From Antedon mediterranea (lineage: Eukaryota > Echinodermata > Crinoidea > Comatulida > Antedonidae), in the NCBI RefSeq assembly GCF_964355755.1, contig NC_092672.1, positions 22,690,501 to 22,754,500 on the forward strand: a stretch of DNA of 64,000 nucleotides. Reading direction: 5' to 3'. The notes under the pieces are model-generated. The model was given only the letters and a program-made list of their open reading frames with translations, was not told the DNA's origin and did not search any database. The position numbers and the translations under genes are program-made. Shown here piece after piece: positions 15,101 through 27,100 of the stretch. The first letter of the stretch is position 1. Every line of letters begins with the position of its first letter.

Positions 15101-18100
15101 AAGTGTGATCCCTTTAATAGAGTATCAATTTATATACTGTTTTACTGAAAAAGGAAGATGGAATCATATATTAATCAATTTATTAATTAATGATTATCCA
15201 AATTATGTTCTCTACAAGCAATAGAGAGAAATGGCGAACCGCGATGACGTCACTCAAATTTCACCGAGTGGGTATAGATTGTAAACAAACCATTTCGCCA
15301 CATGTTTTTGTATGGGAAATTCCGATGGGTTGAGTTAAAAGGGAGGTAGAAAAGAACGTTTAAAACACACATAATAGCAGTATCTTTTTTTTTTTGCAAC
15401 ACCCTTATCAATTTTAATGTTATATGGGCAAATCTTAACATATTTTATTTTAATTTGGATTGAATTAAGACGCGTTTTTGTTATATACTGTACCCAGCTC
15501 TAGGCCCTAGATAGTTGGCATGTATGCTGTAGTACCTCGAGCCTAGCACGGATTATCGGTTATTATAAAAATAATAATATTGGAAATTCGTTATTGCGTA
15601 CTGTACTCACTACTACTAATTTAGCTAGGGTGCTGCTAGGCGTCTCCTAGCTAGGTAGTAAGACTAAATAGAGCCTCTCTAGTAGATGTAGGACTAGCAT
15701 TAGTTTCAGCTTGACAACTGCCATTTTGTTATGTGGCTAGTGATGCTTCCTGCAGGGGGGCTACCGCCAGTAATGATGCTTGATAACACCATTCTACTAT
15801 AATACTATAGGCCAAGTCTAATGTAGACCTACAGATATGAGATATTTTTAGGAATATGATTGTGAATGATGGATGACTTTTATACATATTTCATTGATTT
15901 ATTGTGTAAATACACAAATACAACAAGAATTATGAGCGTTACAGCAACAACATTGGTTAGACAACGCCATGATTCACGTGTATAAACATAGGAAATGTGT
16001 CGCCCTCAACGGTTTGTTATGATTTTATACCCACTCGGATTTTAGACGTGCGTCGGTTCGCCATTTCTCTCTATTGAAGATGAGTATCATTTCACTTTAG
16101 TTTGTCCCTTTTATTCAGATATTAGAACTAAATATATTTTCATTTTATACAAATAACCCCTCTAAATTAAAATATATTTATCTTATGTCTACTACAAATA
16201 TCTCATTACTAAGCTTGGAAAATATATATATTTTTTTCATTTTAACGTAGAACAGAATTCTTAAACGCACTCTAATGTTATTGATTGAATTGTTACATTG
16301 TATATTATTTGGGCCAAAAGCCATATAAATAACTATTTTTTTGGATCATTCCAAGAAAGAAAGTATACATAAATATATTTACCCTTCAAATTGTACTGCT
16401 GTACTTTTTTGGTTGGTTTATAGCCTTGTTGGTTGTATTCAAGTAAACTGGAAATCACCTGCAATTGTTTATGAACAAAATTGAAGGAAAATTAAGAAAT
16501 ATAGGATATTTAGTTTAAGGAAACGGAGACAGACTAAAACAGCATGGATTAGTTTGCTTTATTATTAGATTAGTAGGCTAGCCTAGGCTTAGGATATGTT
16601 AAAATAGCAGCCATGCATGTCATCACGACACTAGCTAGAGTAGTGATAATACAACATGCAGAACAGTAGTACTACTGTAGCTAGTTTGGGCCTACAACTA
16701 CTAGAGGCCTAGGGCTAGACTTTAGAGGCCTAGGGCTAGACTTTAGAGGCCTAGCCTAGTAGGCCAAAATAACAAAAGTGATCATGAATGAATGGAAATA
16801 AATCTCGTTTGTGTGGTAATGACATGTAGGCTAATAATAGGTTAATAATATAGTATTGTTGGGCTTTGTTTCTAGCCTACTATAGGCTAGTACTATGTAG
16901 AGGCCAATAAGACAATTTGCGGTCATACACAGCCATGTAATCAATCAGCTAGCAAGGTGGGGCAAGCCAAGGCTGAAGCGCCTAGCTTACTAGCCAGCAT
17001 GCAGCGAGCGGCGAGGCCTCCATTTTGTTGTCGATCTTTGATCATAGTTTGTAGGCCTATGCCTATAGTAATAAGAGATAATAATAGACATATATGTCAG
17101 GCCTACCTTTTATAAAACAGCAAGATTTGTGCCTCATCCTTAATTTGATGCGATTAGCCAATAATACCCATTCTAGACCTGGCATCTCTGTGCTGCGTGA
17201 TCGCCGATTTTGCCGCCGAGCTACACTGGCACAAACAAAGGGAGCCGTTTTTGGCTGTTGGCTTGCAGTTTTCTGATTGGTTGTTTACGGTCTGCCGGCC
17301 TATACGACGCATGCTCCATTATTTTCAAAAAGTTGTGCAGTATTTCTTATTCTTTAATCGATTTTATTTGATTTAATTTAAATAATTGTTTGTTGCAATA
17401 ATATAGGATTACAAATAATAATATAAATTGTATTTTGAATGGTAATTACGGACCATGCTTCTATTCCCGTCACCTCAACCCAGAACACCCCCCCCCCACC
17501 TCTCCCCTGGGTCCCCCTGGGTCCTCTCCCGTACTCCCACGACGTACACCCAGCCATCCGCTTTCGCTCTTCTCCGAATTCCCTTGGTTGTTAGGAAAAA
17601 AACTAGTTGCAAAACCAATTGAAACAACCTTGCCCGGTTGAAAAACCGATTGGACCAGTTGACTAGTTGAACTCAGTTGAGCTTTGGGAATACCAGTTGG
17701 CCAGTTGGAAAAACCAGTTGACCTGTTGAAAAACCAGTTGACCAGTTTGAAAAACCAGTTGACCAGTTTGAAAAACCAGTTGACCAGTTGAAAAACCAGT
17801 TGACCAGTTTGAAAAACCAGTTGACCAGTTGAAAAACCAGTTGACCAGTTGAAAAACCAGTTGACCAGTTGGAAAAACCAGTTGACCAGTTGGAAAAACC
17901 AGTTAGACCAGTTGAAAAACCAGTTGACCAGTTGTTAAAACCAGTTGAACCAGTTGGAAACCAGTTAGACCAGTTGAAGACCAGTTGGACCAGTTGAAAT
18001 TTCCAACTGTTCTCAACTGGAATTTTTACCTGGGTTGTAGTTGTAAATGGTATAATTGTTTATTTCGGGAGAAGATATCAACAAATTAGTAATTCTTCGA

Positions 18101-21100
18101 ACTATGGTTTCTGTTTTACAAACGAATCTTTCTTTCCACCAATCGCTAAAATACCTACTAGTTGCTATTATGACATTTGACATAATCACCACCTGGTCTA
18201 TCTTGTTCTGCTTATTTTCTCATCCGTAACTTGAACTGAACTTGATTGTATCTCTTTTATATCTCTTATATAGTCTGAATGAGATGTGCAACAAGTATAT
18301 AATAAACATTTAAAAAATTAGACAGAAACCGCTAAAAAAGTTGTCTTATAAAATCTTATATAGTAAAAGACAAATGATTAGGCCTAAAGTACACTGAGAA
18401 AGATTAAAACTAAGAAATGTACAAATAGGCCATAAGCAGTATATCGTTTTATCTCGTTCCAGTGTTAGGGGTCTAGAATTTCTTAACATATTTACAATGT
18501 TAATTTTATATAATATTTTTTAACAACATATTTCTTCACAATCATGTGTCAATTTTGAGAAATCATCGATTGATTTTGGTACTCTATTTTGATATACATC
18601 GCGATGTATCGGCGTGAGTGATGTTGGTTCCGCAAAGGAAACATGTTCAAAATTTATCCGCAACATCCAAAAATCTGTACCACGTGATTGTACTTCACCA
18701 ATCATAGTATGATTACAGATTGGGGAATCCCCTAAAACGCACGGAGTGCAGCAGTTTAAAGGGGGATTCTGGGTTTAAAATTGCTTTTAAATATCGTTTA
18801 TTTATTAAATAAAAAATATTATAACAATATAGACATTTCAGAATGAAGAAGTAATAACGAGAAATTGAAAAAATTAAATTTCATATACATTTTAGGGTAA
18901 ATTCATGGAAAGTCTGTTTTTTAGCAGCTTGGGGAAGCTCATTAATATTCATGAGATATTCACAAAATCACGTCACCAGTGGATTCGAAACTCGCGACGT
19001 CATGTACGTTGTGTTTGTCAACTAATTTACATCTCTCTCCCCTGTCAAACGACGACCACCATTGTGATCATTGTGAAATACATTTTTTGTAGATTTTCTA
19101 AGCTAGGCCTAAAGTGTAATAATAACAGTAGTAGCATATATTTATTTGACATTTAATGAAATACAAAATTTAGTACAGATACGGAGTCATAAATTATACT
19201 ATTTTTATACCTCTATAGTACAGATCGTATTATCGGCTTCACGTACAATACTACTCTAGGCCTAGCCTAATAATAATATGGGCGAGAGCCATTCTGACAA
19301 GGGATTCCATGCCACGATGGCTACGTTAAAACAATGGGGCCCATGGGCCTAGCTAGCCTACTACTAGACGATTGGCCCATAAATAAATAACAAAACCCAT
19401 CCTATCAACCAACCAAACTCTTAAACAATCTAAACCTAAAACATTCTACAAAATCGGCTGTAAATATTGAAGCAAAACAAGGTCCGATCGCCGTCCACAC
19501 GTATGGTGTCCCGATCGTCTAAGTAGGCCTAAAATAAATAGGTTTAGTTTACTCTCCAAAAAAGCGGATACTCATGCATCAAGCAAGTAGACCAGGTAGT
19601 AGGAAGGAGACCTAGCCGATCCGGCCCAGTTAAAAATTGAGCTAGCTAGTGTAGTAGACCCTATGCGAATTGATACTACCAGGCCTTTTACTATAGGCTT
19701 CACTACACAAATATTCCAACTCTCTCATTCGAGCTATATTATCTATACCATTCCGGTAGGTCGAGTCGACCTTCAATCAAATACTGTACATCGTTCATGT
19801 TGTGATTATAGACGGGGTATACTCGACCCGACCAGTTTGGTATTGTTGTATCTGCTTATCACGTGACGATGCCAGGCATGGGCAGCAGAGAGAGCACGTG
19901 TATCGTCGTCTCGCTCGATCCTCAGCAGGAATGTACAGTATACGTTACGCTTCATTGATTTTGATTTTTCCCTAAGTCGGTGCGAAAATCGGCAAACGTA
20001 AAGTGCAAACATATCTACTTTTTCACTGTTTTGATGAATTTTCATAAAAAATTGACTTTATAAATGGGAAGACCGACTAAAATTACATCAGATAAGTATA
20101 ATTTTACAAAAGTAATTGATATGGTTTATGATAACGAGTCGTCGGAAGATGGACCATTTCACGAATTTCCTATTTTGTAACCACAGTGTGATTTTGCCGT
20201 AGCTGCACTTGTAATCTGGCCTGATTTCACAGCCTTCGTTCTGCTTCACTGGACGCTTATATAAATTGAAACTTTTACCGTTCAAGAGACAAACAAATAT
20301 ATTTTACATTTTTTACTATTCATTTTAAACCCGGAACCCCCCTTTAAGTGTGTAAAAAATCAACACAAATGTATCCTTCGCGAGTCGAGGAATTTTGGTT
20401 TATTTTGCTACTTACAAACATTGTAAACGGACATTTTTAGTGAAAGAAAAAGATATGCTTGTTTGAAAATTGTTTCCTGCTCAACATGGTGTATGATTAT
20501 GGTTTGTTAGAAACACAAATTAGAGAAAATAAGAGGCCAAACAAAAGATAGCTAGCCTAGCGCCAATGTCCTATCTAGGCTCTAGCTTAGCTAGAGTGTA
20601 GTAGGCTACTGACTTTCAATATACTTCCTAGCTAGGTTAGGACTGAGGGGTAGCAACATACTACTCTAGGCTAATAATGCTAAATGTCTAATAACGGCAG
20701 TCAACCCGACAATTATAAACAGATGATTAATATTTGCAAGAAAACCATACAAAACTTTTCGTAATAGTGCTTAGGCCCATGTTGAAAACCTAGTTAGACT
20801 AAACAAAACCAGGCTACATTTGGGTGGCATGGTCTGAGTCCTTGGTATCTAGGGCCTATATATGTTTACCACACTATTTTTCAATTCGATTTCAATCAGC
20901 TTTTGTTATTTCACAACAAAAAAAAGCTATAGCTTTTAGTATTAAAAAGTAGATGAACATATGAAATATCTACATTTGGGTGGCATGGTCCGAGTCCTTG
21001 GTATCTAGGGCCTATATATATGTTTACCACACTATTTTTCAATTCGATTTCAATCAGCTTTTATTATTTCACATAAAAAAAAAGCTATAGCTTTTAGTAT

Positions 21101-24100
21101 TAAAAAGTAGATGAAGATATGAAATATAACACAATTCAGCCTATTTTTCTTCTTGGAAATTAATACTTAAATTATGTAATTAATGGATAATTTATTACAG
21201 TTGTTCTCCCATTATTTTATATGATTTTACTGATTCGTACTTTACTCTCATAATTTTTACATCTTTGTACTGTGTATAACTGTATATATATATATATATA
21301 TATATATACACAAATCAGGCACAGAACATTAATTCTAAACCGCCCGGTGATATACTGAAATTTAATTAATTAATTTGAAACGATAAAGATGAGGAAATCT
21401 GTGAGAATGAGAAAAAGTCGCCCGAACCGAGACTCGAACTCGGACCGCCTGCTTGAGATGCAGATGTCCTAACCATTCGACCACTGGGGCTTTCATGGTA
21501 TTGTTCGAACTCGATTGGATAGCGACTCTTCAACATTCTCGGCGTGGTACGGCGGAACAGCATTAGTCCTCAGTTGTACGCACGCGCACCAGAGATCAAA
21601 TTGATACGCCCTCATCTTACAGTATTTTTATTCACATTTTTATTCACATTTTTATATACATTTATATTGACTACCAAAATTTAAGTTTCAGTATTAACCA
21701 CCATTTAAGCTCTTTTTTAGTTTCATTCCAAAATTGTTTATATCTCTACCAAGCTACCTTCTTTGTTTTCTACTCTTATTCAGACTCCACCCGGTCTCCT
21801 TTTGTTGTATTTCTTTTATTCCTGTCACCCAGGCAGCACTTGCCAGCTCTTATACTATGACGTTATCCAAATTCCTTCACTTGCACTGATGAAGGGCTAG
21901 TGTTGCCTGAAAGCTCTGCTAACTTTTCTGGCTGTTTACTTTATCGTTTTGATTTAGCTTTTCGCTTTTATTTTTTGTATCTCCATTGAGATCCAGCCAC
22001 TGATACCCACAGCATTGTCATTTTTTCAGTTATTTGCCTTTGGATTTAAATAAACATTGAAATATACATAGAAATTCATTCATAAAAGTACCAATACATG
22101 TTCAAATAATATTTCACATCATTTTTGTAACTGAACAAGCCAAAATGGCCACCATTATGCCCAAAATGGCTGCCATTTTATCCAATATGACCACCATTTA
22201 ATCTAAATGGCCACATATATCAATCAAATATTTAGGAAGCTAAAAATGGCCAAAACTTCAAAATTATCTATTCGTACCCTGGATGGTACGCTCGCGTACT
22301 GGTATCCAGGGGTCCCCACAGATGGTTCTAGAATACAATAGAACCCACCGGGAACACCCGACACTATTTCTAATCTAAGCATTTGTCTATTTACTGAGGA
22401 ATTTGAAGCTTCAAATACAGGTTGGAATGTTCCATTCATCGCAAATCAATACATTTGTAAACGTATATTAAATCTATCAAAATTGTGTTTTTTAAAGAAA
22501 ATCGGCCTGTCTTCAACATTATGATGCAGCTATTAAAAACAATTATCGTAGAAGGAGATAGGAAAATGCAAAGCATCCTTATTATTATTATTGTGTGCAG
22601 GTATTTTTCAAAATGGACATCCATTAGACAGTGTATACCACAATCGGAAAACACCCCTATTTAGGGCAAATTGTTGAACCTAAATTTGTTTTAATTTGTT
22701 TTAATTGTCAATAACTAATTATCTAACTCATTTTAATTAGTAAACAGGGTTCACTTTAGGTGGTTAAAATGAGTACCGAAAATACGAAGCAACTTTATAT
22801 ACCATCGATTAAACATTCTAGTAACGCAGATTTACCGAATTTTGCCCTTACGTAAATTTATATATAGAAGATACTGCATCTCAAAATCCCAAAAAGTCTC
22901 AAATTTACTAAATAATCTAAATTTTTCACATACAGAATACAATAAATTTACAATCCACTTGACTACCCATATCTTAAATATAATAACACTTGATCAAGTA
23001 TTAATTTGTAAAGTTATTATTACATAAAAATTGGTCCAGACCTAAAAAAAGACTATAATTGCAGGGCTATATTGCTCGAAATTAACTGGATATTTTGTGG
23101 AGAACTTTTGATATAGTGTGGATAACATATTTATTTCACAATATTAACTTTCAAAATGTAGACCCTGAACGTCGGAACTAAATTCATTTTCTAGGCCTTT
23201 TTTCAGCTACTGCTTATGGCCTAAAAATTAAGTTTGAGAAGGAATTGCATTATATATAAAGCATTCGTGTGTTTTGCCATTGTCAGAAATATTTTTAAAT
23301 GTTTTTCAAAAATATTACTTGCTAAATCATATTTATCATGGGTTAATTGAATTGGTGTAATTTTGAATTCATTATGGATTTTAAGATCATCAAAGAATAA
23401 GTGGTATTTAAGATCTAGAGAGGTAGTAGAAAACAATTCCCAGAACATGGATAGATTATTATTGTTTAGTTCATCTTTAAGGTTCATGAGTATTGGTTTT
23501 CTTAAATGTATAAGTCGTTTGCATTCAAATACGAAATGATATACAGTTTCGTTTTCATTACAATTACACAATAAACATATACCTGAATTTTGAGGTGACC
23601 GTGCTTCTTTTCTACCTTCAAGTGGTAGTGAATTGGAGCTGAATTTTAGGCCTGAAGTATATGGTAATACACTTATCTAATAGATTTTTGTTTTCTAATT
23701 TTGGAGAGGTTTTAGTGACCAGAAGAATAGTAATTACTTTGTTGCATTGACAAATTTACACTTTTGTGCTTTTCTTTTTTTTAGCCATCTCTGAAACAGC
23801 TTTGGAGAAATTTAAACAAGGGTAAACTAGATGAAAAACTGTTGCGGCATATTTGGAAGGATGAGTCAGTTGAGATGATTGACTTCTTTGTGTCTCTAAT
23901 GCAAACCTTTGGGTTAATGTGTGAAAAAAGGAGTAAAGAGGTATTTACATTTTATTTTAAATATTTAATTCAATTATTTTTTAATATATTCCATCTACTA
24001 CTCATGTTCTATTTTTTTTCTATAGAATGTTGGACGAACGTTCTATGTTCTTTCACGCCTAAAGCCCCTACGTGATGATACAGAGGCTGTTGAATATGAA

Positions 24101-27100
24101 GAGAAACGTGCTGTTTCTCTCTTTCATGACTTTGATGGCTACCTTCCAGATGATCTCTTTCAACGTGTTGCGACTAAATTTATTGAGGAATTTCAAATGG
24201 AAGATGTTGAGCCTACATTATCTTACGAGCATGTAGAACTGAACATTGATGGCCATCATCTTGTCATTCTAAATGTAGCTACCATCAACAATCGCCGTTT
24301 GTTCCAGGTAAACTTGATAATGCAATCATGCCTTGAATGCCAGTAAAATCACAAGTATTATATTGGGGGATTGTTCTTATGTTGTTTATTATATGTTTAT
24401 TAAACCATTTCTTTGTTTTTGTTGGTCACCACTTCTGGATATAACAGATATTAAAATATACACTGTCAGTAACTTTAAATTTCCTTGGTTTATTGCCATT
24501 TCTGGAATGATATCAGTAGTAATCACTTTGGAATTGATTTGTTTTTTATATTGCAGACAACAATTGTCAGAACGACACTCATGAACACAGAATCAGGAAG
24601 CAGATCTCCTGAAGATGATGATCCACAACCTAGCATCTGTAAGAAGGTAAGCTATAAGTACCAAAGAAACTAATGTTAATAGTATAATTTTGCTTGTTTT
24701 GTCAGTGTAAATTTATAAGTTCCTGGGTTGTTTTTGAATGATTATAAATGTCTGTGTAAATATGTAATATAAGATATAAGATAAGACAAGATATAATTAT
24801 TTCTCTTTAAATCATTTTAAATGTAGTAAAGTCATTTTATTGAGATTATTTGAAATATTTTTTATGTTGTCTAGGTCCTTAATTTCCTTGAAAAAGAATT
24901 GCAGGTTTTAAGTCAGAATGGTGCACGTGGTGTTGAAGTAAAGATGTACATCCGTTGTGCATGTTCAAATAGTGAACACACTCATATGCAGGTTGTTCGC
25001 AAATTTGACAAAGATGTGTTGCCATGTAGAAGCAGAAGAATGGATGTGAAACGTTACCGTAAACTGTTTAACAAAATAGAAGTAGAACAAGGTATAGGCC
25101 TAATAATCCATAATATATGACATAAAACAAAACATGCAAACATTCTTATTTTTGTTCTTTAACTAATGATATTCCAAACCTCAAATTTTCAGTTGATGCA
25201 TTTTAACCTTTATCTCTAGTTTTTATGTTACATGTAAAAAATACCTTTGCTTAATGATGTTTTATCATTTGTATTTAGCTTCTATCTCAAAATCTGACAC
25301 TGACCAACCTTCTTCTATAAAGAAAAGAAAAACCGCTTCAGAAAATTCTTTATCAAAAGTTCAAAGAACTACTGGTAAGATGTTTTATGTTGTTGATTAG
25401 CATTATATTTCTATTATAAAAACTATGCACACAATTTATTTTATTTGCAATTATACACGCCTCCGTGTATCCTTGTCTTTATACACGCCTCAGTGTATCC
25501 TTTTCTTTATACACACCTCAGTGTATCCTTGTCTTTATACACGCCTCAGTGTATCCTTGTCTTTATACACGCCTCAGTGTATCCTTGTCTTTATACACGC
25601 CTCAGTGTATCCTTGTCTTTATACACGCCTCAGTGTATCCTTGTCTTTATACACGCCTCAGTGTATCCTTGTCTTTATACACGCCTCAGTGTATCCTTGT
25701 CTTTATACACGCCTCAGTGTATCCTTGTCTTTATACACGCCTCAGTGTATCCTTGTCTTTATACACGCCTCAGTGTATCCTTGTCTTTATACACGCCTCA
25801 GTGTATCCTTGTCTTTATACACGCCTCAGTGTATCCTTGTCTTTATACACGCCTCAGTGTATCCTTGTCTTTATACACGCCTCAGTGTATCCTTGTCTTT
25901 ATACACGCCTCAGTGTATCCTTGTCTTTATACACGCCTTAGTGTATCCTTGTCTTTATACACGCCTCAGTGTATCCTTGTCTTTATACACGCCTCAGTGT
26001 ATCCTTGTTTTTATACACGCCTCAGTGTATCCTTGTTTTTATACACGCCTCAGTGTATCCTTTTCTTTATACATGCCTCAGTGTATCCTTGTCTTTATAC
26101 ACGCCTCAGTGTATCCTTGTCTTTTGATTGTTTAATTATGTAAACTGTCCCATTCAGTATTATTTCTATGGAAAAGTAATATTATAGTCATTTCAAATGA
26201 TTATGATTTTAACAACAATTGTGCTTTACTGAATTTATATCATTTATATTATAAACTTGTGGCTCCCCCCGCAACGAAAACAAGTGTGTTTGAATGCACA
26301 ACTGTCGTTTGAGCAGAATCATCCTGGATCGTGGAATACCCTGCAGAACCCGATGGGTATTTTTGCCTGAAATGTAGACCGAAATGTTATGTTGGTTTGT
26401 GGTTGTTGTGATTGTTCACCGTGTGCTAAGTTGTGCAAAATGTCCACGCGGACAGTGGCCCAAGAGCACTTTGTGTGTTCTCTAGCAATGTGGAAGTGAC
26501 GGTCGTACAGTTGCCATGAAGTCGGATATTGTTTTTTGAGGCTTTGAATGAATTTCAGATAAGTAAATAATTCTTGCAGATCTTGAGGGTGAGCGGACAG
26601 GTATATGGTTGCAAAGTCAAAGAAAGCCGTGAACCACTCCTGTTCATCTAACCCCCGTCTTTTCAATTTAGGGACAAGTTCAAGACCCCATTGTATTGTA
26701 TATTGAACGTCATTGGTGGGTCACGGGGCGAAGATCACACATGTCGACAAACCTATGGGCCTGAATTTTATTCTTTAGGGTTTCAGAAAGAGCTACAGCC
26801 TTGACCCCACCGGAATAGTGGAAAGGATTGGAAATAAGATTTCCTTTGGCCAGATAGGGATATGTTTACATTATGGCGGGGTACTATCGCTAATTGTATC
26901 AATTTCCTGGGGGATGCTCGTCGTGAGGTCTCATTCAGCGGGAGGATCAGTTCTGACATATTTCGTTCGATGATGTTAGTAATATCAACTGTCGACGATG
27001 GGTTACCCTTCAATTGTTGAACCTCCGCGGAAAGGTTTTTAACAATCGCCGTAAGTTCTGCCAGTTCCGTTGCCCCAGTTTTCTTAGGCCTCCTCTTGGC

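Noticed and set aside
21420-21490. Functional tRNA-Glu(CTC) gene
   Set aside because: Mismatches in the acceptor stem and conserved flanks shared with a second diverged copy point to a SINE.
25455-26125. CRISPR-like regular repeat array
   Set aside because: Units are contiguous with no unique spacers, and the genome is eukaryotic with introns.
25425-26143. Three overlapping plus-strand ORFs of 158-236 codons with Tyr/Leu/Ser-rich repeats
   Set aside because: They are the three frames of a 28-bp minisatellite with no stop. Composition is dictated by the repeat and there is no splice or start context.
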